Shown here one piece after another: positions 1 through 8,763 of a DNA stretch of 64,000 bases (its first letter is position 1; every line of letters begins with the position of its first letter). The notes beneath the pieces were generated by a model. It was not told where the DNA came from, made no database searches, and saw nothing but the letters and a program-made list of their open reading frames with translations. The stretch is from contig CBDFKJ010000009.1 of the NCBI GenBank assembly GCA_965248805.1, forward strand, positions 248,001 to 312,000. The letters run 5' to 3'. Origin of the DNA: CBDFKJ01 sp965248805 (GTDB lineage: Bacteria > Pseudomonadota > Alphaproteobacteria > UBA6615). The position numbers and the translations under genes are program-made.

Positions 1-922
1 GATCATGACCGAGACCGGCAAGTCCAAGACCTGCGTGTGGCGCTGGCAAGAGCGGTTCATGCACGAGGGTGTCGGCGGCCTGCTTCGCGACAAGTCCCGT
101 CCGCCCGGCAAGGCGCCGGTCCCGCTCGATCGTGTCGCCGAGATCGTGCGCCTGACGCAGCAACCGCCGCCGTTTGAGGCGACCCACTGGACGTTGCGCG
201 CGATGGCCAGGGCGGCCGGTATTGCCGCCTCGACGGTGCAGGCGATCTGGAAGGCTCACGGTCTCAGCCCGCACCGCTGGCGCAACTTCAAGCTGTCGAC
301 CGACCCTGCCTTCGCCGAGAAACTCACCGATATCGTCGGCCTGTATGTCGACCCGCCGGCCCATGCGGTGGTGTTGTCGATCGATGAGAAGTCACAGATC
401 CAGGCGCTCGACCGCCGGTCTGCCGATGAAGAAGGGACGCGCCGGCACCATGACTACAAACGGCACGGCACGACCACGCTGTTTGCGGCGCTCAACGTTC
501 TGGACGGAACGGTGATCGGCCAGAACATGCAGCGCCACCGCCATCAGGAGTTCATCCGCTTCCTCAACCGCATCGAGCGCACGGTGCCGGCGGACAAGGC
601 CATCCACGCGATCGTCGACAACTACGCGGCGCACAACAAGGACAAGGTCCGCGCCTGGCTCGCCCGCCATCCGCGCTGGACTTTCCACTTCACACCGACC
701 TCCTGCTCGTGGCTCAATGCCGTCGAGGGCTTCTTCGCAAAACTCACCCGGCGGCGGCTCAAGCACGGCGTCTTCCATTCCGTCGTCGATCTCCAGGCCG
801 CAATCAACCGCTTCGTCCGCGAATACAATGCGGCCAACCCACAGCCATTCATATGGAAAGCCGACCCCGACGACATCATCGCAGCCCGAAACCGAGGGTT
901 CCAAACGTTGGAATCAATCCAC
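1..922 (+). mobile_element. IS630-family insertion sequence, copy 1, cut by window edge
   Basis: The right-hand part of an IS630-family element. Its end, ATCAATCCAC, matches the terminal repeat of the complete copy at 31444-32584 and is followed by TA at 923-924, the usual IS630 target dinucleotide. The left end lies outside the window. The two copies are near identical; this one lacks the 7-bp duplication that breaks the other and keeps residues (E in REYNAANPQP, W in PFIWKAD) that copy 2 has changed to K and S. Confidence 0.9.
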
Positions 923-925
923 TAG
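2..925 (+). CDS. IS630-family DDE transposase (5' end outside window)
   Basis: Cut-and-paste transposase of the IS630/Tc1-mariner group; the reading frame is open at the left edge. An N-terminal helix-turn-helix (KSKTCVWRWQERF) is followed by a winged-helix region and a DDE catalytic domain: first Asp in VVLSIDEKSQIQALDR, second in HAIVDNYAAHNKDK, Glu in WLNAVEGFFAKLTRRR. By comparison with copy 2 about 70 N-terminal residues are missing here only because of the window edge. The stop codon TAG uses the flanking target TA plus the next host base (923-925), so the element itself supplies no stop. The frame is intact, so this copy could encode active enzyme. Confidence 0.9.
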   Translation: MMTETGKSKTCVWRWQERFMHEGVGGLLRDKSRPPGKAPVPLDRVAEIVRLTQQPPPFEATHWTLRAMARAAGIAASTVQAIWKAHGLSPHRWRNFKLSTDPAFAEKLTDIVGLYVDPPAHAVVLSIDEKSQIQALDRRSADEEGTRRHHDYKRHGTTTLFAALNVLDGTVIGQNMQRHRHQEFIRFLNRIERTVPADKAIHAIVDNYAAHNKDKVRAWLARHPRWTFHFTPTSCSWLNAVEGFFAKLTRRRLKHGVFHSVVDLQAAINRFVREYNAANPQPFIWKADPDDIIAARNRGFQTLESIH

Positions 926-1098
926 CGCACCCGATAGACCAAGTCAGATGCTACTGGATGGCCGCTCGGGGTCAGATTCGGTAGTTCGCTAAGGTCGTCG
1001 CGATTTACCGCTGTGCACGTGCGAGCGGACATTGCGAGGCGCCACTCCAGTTCACCGGTCCATAACCCGGCGGCGCCCGTCCTACTTGCACCCCAGGC

Positions 1099-2568
1099 TC
1101 AGCGCTCCGTCAGCTTGAATTCGATACGCCGGTTCTTGCGGAACGAGTCCTCGGTACGGCCGAGGTCCAGCGGGTGATGCTCGCCGAAGCCTGCCGCTAC
1201 CAGGCGGCCCTGCGGGATGCTTTGCTGCACCAGATACTGAACGACGGAGATTGCCCGCGCCGCCGATAGCTCCCAGTTCGATGGGAAGCGTGCGGTGCTG
1301 ATCGGGCGAATGTCGGTGTGACCGTCGACGCGGATCACCCAGTCGATGCCTTCGGGGATGTCGGATGCGATTTCCTTCAGCGCGTTCGACAGGCGTAGCA
1401 ATTGCTCCTTGCCTTCGTCCTCGAGCGCCGCCTCACCGGTGTTGAACAGCACCTCGGATTGGAAGACGAAGCGATCGCCGACGATGCGTATGTCCTCGCG
1501 GTCGCCCAACACCTCACGCAGGCGGCCAAAGAATTCCGAGCGGTAGCGTGCCAGTTCCTGCACCTTGGTGGCGAGCGCCTGGTTCAGGCGGCTGCCGAGA
1601 TCGGCGATCACCACCTCTTGATCCTGGTTGCGGGTCTCCGAGGCTTCCAGGGCCTCGTTCAAGGCCGCGATCTGCAGCCGCAGCTCGCCGAGTTGTTGGT
1701 TCAACAACGCGACCCGTTGCAGCGCTTCCTCGGAGACCGTGGTTTGTTCGAGGAATGACAGCTCCGCCGTTTCGGCGCGCGCCAACAGATCGTTCAGGCG
1801 GATGTCACGATCGGCGACCTCGCGTTGCGCCAGCGCGGTGCGCTCCTGCTCGGTGGACAGTTGCGCCTCCAGCTCCAGCGAGCGATCGCGCAGCGCCAAC
1901 ATCTCGGCGTCAAGATCGGTGATATTGGCCAGCGCCACTTCCAACTCTTCCTGCGAGACATCGAGGCTCTGGGCCAGCTCCGCTACGCGCGTCTCCAACT
2001 GATCGCGCACGTCGGTGAGGACGGCAACGTCGCGGGTCAGGCTTTCCAACTGCGCCAGTTGCAGCGTTAGCTTTTCCCGGTCGGCCTCGATGACCTTGAA
2101 GGCGTCTTCCAACTCGGCGCGCACCGTCTGTGCTTCGGTGTTGGCGGTCTGCGTCGCAAGCTGCGCTTCGTCGAGGTCGCGCTCGATCGCCGCCAGCCGC
2201 AGCGAAAGCGCATCTTGCTCACTCAACGCCACGTCGCGCTCGCTCCGCAGCTCGGCGAGTGTCGCTTCGTACAACTCCTGGTCGCCAAGGGAGTTTTGCA
2301 ACTCGGCGGAAAGCTGGGTGACCGTGAGCCGAAGATCGGCATTGGCCGATCGCTCAAGATCCAGCATGCCGGTGAGCTCGCTGATCTGGCGATCCAGCCG
2401 GTTCAACGCCTGATCGCGCCCCGACAGCGCCTCCGAAAGGAAGAACTGGGCCAGTACGAACACCATGACCAGGAAGATTACGACGATCAGCAGCGCCGCC
2501 AGCGCATCGACGAAGCCAGGCCAATAGTTGGGGGAGGGACGACGGCTGCGGCGGGCGATGGCGGACAT
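1099..2568 (-). CDS. MotB/OmpA-like membrane protein with long coiled coil
   Basis: Likely the peptidoglycan-binding partner of the MotA/ExbB-like protein encoded just upstream (33 bp away). Of 489 residues, about 15-45 form one transmembrane helix (FVDALAALLIVVIFLVMVF) carrying an Asp near its start, as in MotB-type stators. Residues about 50-320 are a long Glu/Leu/Ala/Arg-rich coiled coil, and about 360-489 are an OmpA C-terminal domain (VDGHTDIRPI, NWELSAARA, AAGFGEHHPL, NRRIEFKL). This layout resembles MotB and ZorB, but no flagellar genes are nearby. I infer a proton-driven envelope complex; its job is not established by the sequence. Confidence 0.8.
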   Translation of the reverse strand: MSAIARRSRRPSPNYWPGFVDALAALLIVVIFLVMVFVLAQFFLSEALSGRDQALNRLDRQISELTGMLDLERSANADLRLTVTQLSAELQNSLGDQELYEATLAELRSERDVALSEQDALSLRLAAIERDLDEAQLATQTANTEAQTVRAELEDAFKVIEADREKLTLQLAQLESLTRDVAVLTDVRDQLETRVAELAQSLDVSQEELEVALANITDLDAEMLALRDRSLELEAQLSTEQERTALAQREVADRDIRLNDLLARAETAELSFLEQTTVSEEALQRVALLNQQLGELRLQIAALNEALEASETRNQDQEVVIADLGSRLNQALATKVQELARYRSEFFGRLREVLGDREDIRIVGDRFVFQSEVLFNTGEAALEDEGKEQLLRLSNALKEIASDIPEGIDWVIRVDGHTDIRPISTARFPSNWELSAARAISVVQYLVQQSIPQGRLVAAGFGEHHPLDLGRTEDSFRKNRRIEFKLTER

Positions 2569-2601
2569 GGCGCGCTCCGGCTGCGATCAACTCAAGCGCT
2601 T

Positions 2602-3747
2602 CTAACGGCGCGCGTCGGCGTCACTGTCCTCCGCCAATGCGGCGATTGTGCGTGCGAGCAAGCGAATCTCCGATCGAATTTCCTGCACCATTTGGGTGCG
2701 GCCGTTCGCGGTGTCGTCCAGCAAGCGCACCAGATGCACATCGACATTGCGGATATGATTGCGCGTTGGTTCGTCGAGCACGCTGGAGGCGTCGGCCAGT
2801 TTGGCGAGCACCGGGCGCATTTCCAGCTGATTCTGCGCCAGCTGCACCATCAGATCCTGCTCCGATCGCATCTGGTCAGTCAGCGTCGACAGACGCTCGG
2901 CCAGCGACGCCATGCCCTGCGCACCGCCGGTACGCTCGGACTCGCTGCGGGCAATCGTGCGTTGCAGGTTGTCGAGGGAATCGGCGGTCGTCTCCAGCAG
3001 CGCCTGGATATAGGCCGGCACCGACTGCTCGCCCTCGCCCACGGCGCTGGCGCCACCGCTCAGCCGGGTCGCGCTCGACAGCCATTCCTCCAAGTCATTG
3101 TAGAAGCGATTTTGCGCCTGGCCGGCCTGCAGATCCAAGAACCCCAGGATCAGGGAGCCGGCGAGGCCGAAGAGCGATGTGCTGAACGCCGTGCCCATGC
3201 CGGACAGCGGCGCTTCCAGACCGCTCTTCAGATCGCCGAACACGCTCGCCATATCGGGGCCGGTCACATCCAGCTGGCCGATGACATCGGCGACGGAACG
3301 GATGGTGGCCAACAGCCCCCAGAACGTGCCCAGGAGGCCTAGGAAGATCAGCAGCGCGATCATATAGCGCGAGATCTCGCGCGATTCGTCGAGTCGGGCG
3401 CTGATGCTGTCGAGGATCGAACGGGTCGACAGCGCCGACAGGCTCAGCCGGCCTTTGCGCTCGCCCAGCATCTGCGCCATCGGCCCGAGCAGTTTCGGGC
3501 GCGACTGCAGCGACAGTCCGGGCTGGTCGGTGCGAAACGCCTCGATCCACGCGACTTCCGGGTACAGCACGGTGATCTGGCGGAAGATATAGAGAACGCC
3601 GACCACCAGAACGCCGAGGATCAGCCCATTGAGCACCGGGTTGGCGCGGAAAACGGCCAGCAATGGCGCAGACGTCGCCGCCGCGGCGATGATCGCGATG
3701 ACAAGGAACACGATCATCCGCACGAGGTAGCGCCGCGGACGGGTCAT
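2602..3747 (-). CDS. MotA/TolQ/ExbB-family proton-channel protein
   Basis: A 381-residue inner-membrane protein. Two N-terminal helices (about 8-30 and 38-58) are followed by a cytoplasmic stretch and a MotA/ExbB core with two helices (about 128-150, around LLIFLGLLGTFWGLLATI, and about 178-205, around GMGTAFSTSLFGLAG). The G-TFWGL and GMGTAF signatures are typical of the TolQ/ExbB/MotA superfamily. The C-terminal third is predicted helical and cytoplasmic. It is the first of a two-gene unit with the MotB/OmpA-like gene, so a channel/stator pair is the natural reading. The substrate or mechanical output is unknown. A separate genuine tolQ lies at 20188-20919. Confidence 0.8.
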   Translation of the reverse strand: MTRPRRYLVRMIVFLVIAIIAAAATSAPLLAVFRANPVLNGLILGVLVVGVLYIFRQITVLYPEVAWIEAFRTDQPGLSLQSRPKLLGPMAQMLGERKGRLSLSALSTRSILDSISARLDESREISRYMIALLIFLGLLGTFWGLLATIRSVADVIGQLDVTGPDMASVFGDLKSGLEAPLSGMGTAFSTSLFGLAGSLILGFLDLQAGQAQNRFYNDLEEWLSSATRLSGGASAVGEGEQSVPAYIQALLETTADSLDNLQRTIARSESERTGGAQGMASLAERLSTLTDQMRSEQDLMVQLAQNQLEMRPVLAKLADASSVLDEPTRNHIRNVDVHLVRLLDDTANGRTQMVQEIRSEIRLLARTIAALAEDSDADARR

Positions 3748-3799
3748 GCTCTACGGACCCGTCCCGATCGCGCCATGAATAGCATCATTCAAATTTGTA

Positions 3800-4957
3800 C
3801 TATGGCTGCAGTACAACGATGTCCACACGATCGGCCGGCCCCTGCTCGACGCTATTGCCAAGCGCTCGTACGTCCATGCGGGTACTACGCACGCCGTGAT
3901 CGATCAAGTAGGAGCGCACCGCCAAGGCGCGCGACAGGGACAGCCGCCGCGCCCGGCTCGCCGTCTGCGCGGTGCCGGCCGCGTAGGACAGCAACTGCAG
4001 GCGCAGCACTTCGTCGCCGGACATACGCTCGGCCAGTTCGGCCAGCGCGTCCTCGGCCAATGTGTCGAGATCTGCCGAGTCGGGCGCGAATTCGAGCGAT
4101 AGATCCGCCGCGGCATCCGCATCCGGCAGACGCGCGAGTTGCGGCGCAGCGGCACCATCGCCGCCCTCGGGCGCCACTTCTGCAGCTGCGGGGGCTTGCG
4201 GGCCCGCTGCCGGCTCGACCGCCGCCGGCAGTTCGATTTGCGGTGGGGTCGGGGCTTCCGCGACCGGCAATTGCGGCGGTGCTGGCGCTGCGGCGGGGGC
4301 TGGCGGTGCCGGTGTGGCGACGATTGCCACCTCGGGCAGCGGCGCCGCAGCCGGCGCCGGTTCGGGCGTGGGGCGCGCGGGAGCCGCGGGCTTTCGAGCC
4401 GGGACCACTGCCAAACGATCATCGGGCGCGACGGCCGGTGGCTCGGGCTTTTCGGCCGGAGCCGCTTTCGCGACCTCGGGTTCGGGATCGCCAGGCGGTG
4501 GTACGACCGCGCCGGGCGCCGGTGCGGCCACAGCGGCGGGCGGCGATACGACGGGCCGCACCACAGCGGCGGGGCGCGCGGCTGCGATGTCCGGCGGAGG
4601 TACCGGTGCCAAGACTGGCGGTGCGGGCGGCCGCGCCGGAGCAGCCACGGCCTTGCTCGGGGGCGCAGGCGGCAAGCCGAGCAGCAGGCGCGCCTGATCA
4701 CTCAAACCCGACGATGGCGCCAGCGCCGGCGGGGGCAGCAGATCGGGTACGGCCGCCGACGCAGTGCTCATGCGGGCGTTGCCGCCACCTAACGCGTCCA
4801 AATCCACGACCACGCCGGCGGCACCGTCTTGGGCCAATGCACGTTCCGCGATGGCAAGCGTGGTTATTGCGATCATAATGCCCGCCGATATCGGTGCGAC
4901 TGCATCGCTAAGTAGGCTCAAACGCGACATCGCGCGGTGATCAATGCGGCCCGACAT
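3800..4957 (-). CDS. Pro/Ala-rich protein with C-terminal OmpA-like domain
   Basis: A 385-residue envelope protein. Residues about 20-45 form a signal sequence or anchor ending near AERALAQ. About 70-270 are a low-complexity Pro/Ala linker. About 285-385 resemble an OmpA/peptidoglycan-associated domain (SLEFAPDSADL, RARRLSLSRALAVRSYLIDHG, VRALGN, DRVDIVVL). The canonical GHTD segment is replaced by SYAAGT, so peptidoglycan binding is uncertain. It sits immediately upstream of the MotA/MotB-like pair on the same strand and may be a third member of that complex. The long plus-strand open frames opposite the Pro/Ala stretch are compositional shadows. Confidence 0.72.
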   Translation of the reverse strand: MSGRIDHRAMSRLSLLSDAVAPISAGIMIAITTLAIAERALAQDGAAGVVVDLDALGGGNARMSTASAAVPDLLPPPALAPSSGLSDQARLLLGLPPAPPSKAVAAPARPPAPPVLAPVPPPDIAAARPAAVVRPVVSPPAAVAAPAPGAVVPPPGDPEPEVAKAAPAEKPEPPAVAPDDRLAVVPARKPAAPARPTPEPAPAAAPLPEVAIVATPAPPAPAAAPAPPQLPVAEAPTPPQIELPAAVEPAAGPQAPAAAEVAPEGGDGAAAPQLARLPDADAAADLSLEFAPDSADLDTLAEDALAELAERMSGDEVLRLQLLSYAAGTAQTASRARRLSLSRALAVRSYLIDHGVRSTRMDVRALGNSVEQGPADRVDIVVLQP

Positions 4958-5132
4958 GGCACCTCTTCGACGACCAAATTATCGATGTGCAACACAATGC
5001 ATTCGGGCCACCGCGAGCGCAATTCCGCACTGAGCTTGCGCCATCAGCACACTACATATAGCAGCCGTGCCCGGCCAGACAACAAATTATGAGCCGGGGC
5101 CGAACCCGTTGGGAAGGGCCGACAGAGCCGTT

Positions 5133-5972
5133 TTAGGGCGCGCCCGGCGCCCGTTCGTCTGCGGGCGCGCCGCAACTCTGCAGGATCGCCACGAGCCGCG
5201 GGTGCAGGTAACTATTGGCGGCGGCGATGTCGCCGCTGTCGAGCGAACTGTCGCCGCCACTGCAGTCGGTAACGAAGCCGCCGGCTTCGCGTATCAGGAT
5301 GATACCGGCCGCGACGTCCCAGCGCGACAGCCCGTACTCCCAAAAGGCGTCGAAGCGCCCGGCGGCCAGATAGGCGAGGTCGAGCGCCGCCGCGCCGAAA
5401 CGGCGAACGCCCGCGGCCTGACCCACGATCGCCGTAAGCGTTGCCAGATAGTGCGGATGGTCGCCGCGACCGAGAAACGGAATACCGGTCGCGAATAACG
5501 CGGTGGCCAAATCCTCGCGCGCCGAGACCCGCAGCCGCCGGTTGCCGACGTAGGCGCCGGCGCCGCGTTCCGCCCAGTACACATCGTCGCGAATGGGATC
5601 TAAAATCAAGCCGGCGATTACATCGCCGGCGCGCTCGACCGCAATTGAGATGGCAAAGTGCGGGATGCCGTGCAGGAAGTTGGTGGTGCCATCCAGCGGA
5701 TCGACGACCCACCTGGTTTCAGCGTGGTCAGGCGCCCCGCCGACGCCGCGCGTCTCGCCGCCTTCCTCGCCCAGGAAGGCGAATTCCGGCCTGGCGCGTG
5801 TCAACTCCTGGCGCAGGATGCTCTCCGACCGCAGATCGGCGGCTGTGACAAAGTCGGCCGGGCCTTTCTTCGAGACCTGCAGGTTCTCGACTTCGCCGAA
5901 ATCGCGCACCAACACGCGCCCGGCCTTGCACGCCGCACGGTCCATGACGTTGATGAGCGCCGAGCGCATCAT
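5133..5972 (-). CDS. suhB: Inositol-monophosphatase-family phosphatase (SuhB-like)
   Basis: A 279-residue member of the lithium-sensitive, Mg-dependent phosphatase family, expected to dephosphorylate inositol phosphates or a related sugar phosphate; SuhB can also influence rRNA transcription. Family motifs are present: FLGEEGG (metal-binding Glu pair), WVVDPLDGTTNFLHG (the DPxDGTxN metal site) and WDVAAGIILIREAGG near the C terminus. Length fits the family (about 260-280). It lies 6 bp after efp on the same strand, a linkage common in alphaproteobacteria. The precise substrate cannot be told from sequence. Confidence 0.9.
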   Translation of the reverse strand: MMRSALINVMDRAACKAGRVLVRDFGEVENLQVSKKGPADFVTAADLRSESILRQELTRARPEFAFLGEEGGETRGVGGAPDHAETRWVVDPLDGTTNFLHGIPHFAISIAVERAGDVIAGLILDPIRDDVYWAERGAGAYVGNRRLRVSAREDLATALFATGIPFLGRGDHPHYLATLTAIVGQAAGVRRFGAAALDLAYLAAGRFDAFWEYGLSRWDVAAGIILIREAGGFVTDCSGGDSSLDSGDIAAANSYLHPRLVAILQSCGAPADERAPGAP

Positions 5973-5978
5973 TGGAGT

Positions 5979-6548
5979 TCAGTCCCGGGCGCGTTCGACG
6001 TAGCTGCCGTCGATGGTGGAAACGACGATGCGGGTGCCGGTCCCGATATGCGGCGGCACCATGACGCGTACGCCGTTCTCCAGCACCGCCGGCTTGTATG
6101 AGGACGAGGCGGTCTGACCCTTGACGACCGCGTCGGCCTCGGTGATTTCGAGCGTGACCTTTTCCGGCAGGGTCACGCCCAGCGGTTCCTCTTCGTAGAA
6201 CTCGACCTGCACGACCATGCCGTCGCTTAGATACGGTGTTTGGTCCGCGCCGATCAGCTTCTTGTCGATATTGATCTGCTCGAAGGTTTCACCGTCCATG
6301 AAAGTGTACTGATCGTCATCGGCGTACAGAAACTGGTACTCCTTCTGGTCGAGGCGTACGCGCTCGACGGTTGCCGAGGCGCGAAAGCGCTCGTTGAGTT
6401 TTGTGCCGTCGCGGATGTCGCGCAACTCGACCTGCATGAAGGCGCCGCCCTTGCCCGGCTTGACGTGCTGCGTCTTGACCGCTCGCCAGAGCCTGCCTTG
6501 GTGCTCGATGACGTTTCCAGGCCGAATCTCGTTGCCGTCGATCTTCAT
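5979..6548 (-). CDS. efp: Elongation factor P
   Basis: A 189-residue translation factor that binds between the P and E sites and rescues ribosomes stalled on polyproline. Three beta-barrel domains fit the length. The domain I loop KPGKGGAF carries the Lys that is beta-lysylated in EpmA-type organisms, and the C-terminal half ends in the family pattern VPPHIGTGTRIVVSTIDGSY. Polyproline-rich clients lie in this same window: the Pro/Ala OmpA-like protein and TolA. It is followed by the suhB-like gene with 6 bp between them, so the two are probably co-transcribed. epmA/epmB are not in the window. Confidence 0.96.
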   Translation of the reverse strand: MKIDGNEIRPGNVIEHQGRLWRAVKTQHVKPGKGGAFMQVELRDIRDGTKLNERFRASATVERVRLDQKEYQFLYADDDQYTFMDGETFEQINIDKKLIGADQTPYLSDGMVVQVEFYEEEPLGVTLPEKVTLEITEADAVVKGQTASSSYKPAVLENGVRVMVPPHIGTGTRIVVSTIDGSYVERARD

Positions 6549-6621
6549 CGAGCACCATCCAAAGCGAACATACGCGGGGCGCGGCGAAAGCTATCAAGTC
6601 GTATTCGGGACCGCAACGCGC

Positions 6622-7260
6622 TCACCCGGCCCGCGACAGGATTTCGTTGAATTCGCGCACGGCCGCAGGGGCGCCGTTTGGATGGCGCCAGATGCCGCTG
6701 GACACAGCAAGAAAGTCCGCACCTGCCGCTACAAGCGGACGGCAGGTGTCGACCGTGATCCCGCCGATGGCGACGCAAGGCACGGTCGCCGTGTCGTGCC
6801 ACCAGGACAGCAACTCTACGTCCGCCACGTGTGTGGTGTGTTTGGTGGCAGTGGCGAAGAACGCGCCGAAGGCGACGTAGTCCGCGCCCTCCTCGGCCGC
6901 GACGATTGCCAGGTGGCGCGATGCGTGGCAGGTGACGCCGACAATGGCGTCGGGGCCGACAAGGCGGCGGGCATCGGCGTAGGACGCGTCGGTCAGGCCG
7001 ATATGGACGCCGTCGCAGCCGGTCTCGACCGCGAGATCCGGCCGGTCGTTGAGGATCAGGGCAACGTCGCGGTCCTGAACAGTCGATCGTACGGCATCGA
7101 CCGCGCGCCGCACGGCATCGTCGTCCAGCTCCTTCAGCCGCAACTGCAGGCAACCGACGTCGCCTGCGTCGAGCGCCGCCGCCAATTCATCGGCGAAAGC
7201 CACCGGCACGATGTCAGCTGGCGTAATCAGATAGAGCCGGCATTGTGAGGAGGCGCTCAT
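6622..7260 (-). CDS. thiE: Thiamine phosphate synthase
   Basis: A 212-residue TIM-barrel enzyme that joins HMP-PP and thiazole phosphate to make thiamine monophosphate. Recognisable segments include ALILNDRPDLA, DGVHIGLTD, FGAFFATATKHT (substrate loop with Thr-Lys) and AIGGITVDTC followed by GADFLAVSSGIW (phosphate-binding loop). The start overlaps the end of the upstream unknown gene by 4 bp, so they form one transcription unit. The partner kinase ThiD is encoded separately at 35194-36018. Confidence 0.93.
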   Translation of the reverse strand: MSASSQCRLYLITPADIVPVAFADELAAALDAGDVGCLQLRLKELDDDAVRRAVDAVRSTVQDRDVALILNDRPDLAVETGCDGVHIGLTDASYADARRLVGPDAIVGVTCHASRHLAIVAAEEGADYVAFGAFFATATKHTTHVADVELLSWWHDTATVPCVAIGGITVDTCRPLVAAGADFLAVSSGIWRHPNGAPAAVREFNEILSRAG

Positions 7261-7691
7261 GCGGGCCGGCTACGGGCCTCGATCCAGTCGCGACAGGCGG
7301 CCGCCGCATCCTCGACATCGCGCAGATCGAGCGCCTCATCGTCTCCGACAGTGACGATGCGGGTTTTACCGGCGATGGCGCGGAGCTTGCGCACGAGTGC
7401 CGGCCGCGTCGACACGCGCACGGCGTCGACCACGCCGGCGCGGATGGCGGCCAGCGTCCAGCCAGCCGCATCGGCGCAGTCGAGGATCGCGTCGAACTGA
7501 GCGTCGGGATAGGCGGTGCGCGCCTGGGCGATGACCTCTGCGAACCAGGCGCCGCCGGCATACGCGCCAGCGCCGGGCGCGCTGGCGATCGTGATGGCTC
7601 GCCCGGCGTCAGTGGCGGCAGAGGCGGCGGCGCGGGCGTGCGCAAGGCTATGAACCACAATGACCGGCCGCTGATGACCTCGTCGTGGCAA
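7257..7691 (-). CDS. Conserved protein of unknown function between gap and thiE
   Basis: About 144 residues if translation begins at the TTG at 7691, which clears the gap stop codon at 7715; the open frame extends further upstream into gap, so the start is uncertain. It begins with VIVVHSLAHARAA and carries a Gly/Ala-rich segment (SAPGAGAYAGGAWFAEVI) and a LDCADAAGWTLAAIRAG stretch. There is no transmembrane segment. It overlaps thiE by 4 bp (ATGA-type coupling). From memory, a related short gene sits beside thiE in other alphaproteobacteria, but no role is known to me. Confidence 0.65.
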   Translation of the reverse strand: MPRRGHQRPVIVVHSLAHARAAASAATDAGRAITIASAPGAGAYAGGAWFAEVIAQARTAYPDAQFDAILDCADAAGWTLAAIRAGVVDAVRVSTRPALVRKLRAIAGKTRIVTVGDDEALDLRDVEDAAAACRDWIEARSRPA

Positions 7692-7714
7692 TGACTGCGT
7701 AAAGCCGTTTCGTT

Positions 7715-8725
7715 CTAAGTCGCGCGGTGCATCGCCAGTGCGGTGTCGCACATGCGCGAAGCAAAGCCCCACTCATTGTCATACCAGGACAGGACCCGCA
7801 CCAGGCTGCCGTCGATGACCTGGGTCTCGGTCAGATCGAAAATGGAGCTGGCTGGATTGTGGTTGAAGTCGGTGGACACCAGTGGCTCGTCATTGGTGAC
7901 GAGAATGCCCTTCAGGCGGTTTTCCTCCGACGCCTTGACGACCGCGTCGTTGATCGATTTCGCGTCGGTTGCGTTCTCGGCCTCGACAACCAAATCGACG
8001 AGCGAGACGTTCGGTGTCGGCACGCGGATCGCGGTGCCATCGAGGCGACCCGCCAGCTCCGGCAGCACCAGGCCGACGGCGCGGGCGGCACCGGTCGTGG
8101 TCGGGATCAGCGACATTGCCGCCGCGCGTGCTCGGCGCAGATCGCTATGCAGTGTGTCGAGGATGCGCTGGTCGCCGGTGTAGCTGTGGATCGTGGTCAT
8201 GAAGCCGTGCTTGATACCCACCGTACGCTGCAGAACGGCGGCGACGGGTGCCAGACAATTGGTCGTGCACGAGGCATTGGAAACGACGATGTGGTCCGAT
8301 GTCAGCTTGTCGTCGTTGACGCCACAGACGACGGTCAGGTCGGCACCGCTGGCGGGCGCGGAAATCAGTACGCGCTTGGCGCCCGCATCCAGGTGCAACT
8401 GCGCCTTGTCACGGCTGGTGAAGATGCCGGTGCACTCCATCACGACGTCGACATCCAGGTCGCGCCAAGGCAGGTCGGCGGGATTGCGTTCGGCGCAGAC
8501 CTTGATCTCGCCGCCGCCCAGATCGATCCAACCTTCGCCGGACGTCACCGTGCCCGGGAACTTGCCGTGCACGGAGTCGTGGCCCAGCAGGTAGGCATTC
8601 GCTTCGACCGAGCCCAAATCGTTGATGGCCACGAATTCGACATCCTTGCGCCCGGATTCATAGGCGGCGCGCAGAACCAAACGTCCAATGCGACCAAAGC
8701 CGTTGATAGCGACCCGTAGCGCCAT
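7715..8725 (-). CDS. gap: Glyceraldehyde-3-phosphate dehydrogenase, type I
   Basis: A 336-residue NAD(P)-dependent enzyme interconverting glyceraldehyde 3-phosphate and 1,3-bisphosphoglycerate. The Rossmann fold begins INGFGRIGR; the catalytic Cys sits in SNASCTTNCLAPV; the C-terminal NAD-contact motif is SWYDNEWGFASRM. It follows tkt with 38 bp between them. In many relatives pgk and fba come next, but here an unknown gene and thiE follow directly. Whether it serves glycolysis, gluconeogenesis or a Calvin cycle cannot be decided here. Confidence 0.96.
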   Translation of the reverse strand: MALRVAINGFGRIGRLVLRAAYESGRKDVEFVAINDLGSVEANAYLLGHDSVHGKFPGTVTSGEGWIDLGGGEIKVCAERNPADLPWRDLDVDVVMECTGIFTSRDKAQLHLDAGAKRVLISAPASGADLTVVCGVNDDKLTSDHIVVSNASCTTNCLAPVAAVLQRTVGIKHGFMTTIHSYTGDQRILDTLHSDLRRARAAAMSLIPTTTGAARAVGLVLPELAGRLDGTAIRVPTPNVSLVDLVVEAENATDAKSINDAVVKASEENRLKGILVTNDEPLVSTDFNHNPASSIFDLTETQVIDGSLVRVLSWYDNEWGFASRMCDTALAMHRAT

Positions 8726-8763
8726 GCCTGCCTCCCCTCGTTGATCTAACTTCGCGTTGTCTC

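Noticed and set aside
1099..3747. MotA/MotB-like pair as a Zorya anti-phage system (ZorA/ZorB).
   Set aside because: The two proteins have the right general layout, but no helicase or nuclease partner (ZorC, ZorD or ZorE type) is nearby; the neighbours are housekeeping genes (suhB, efp, thiE).
4062..4792. Long plus-strand Gly/Ala- or Arg-rich open frames opposite the Pro/Ala-rich gene.
   Set aside because: They mirror the low-complexity minus-strand gene, have repetitive composition and no start signals.
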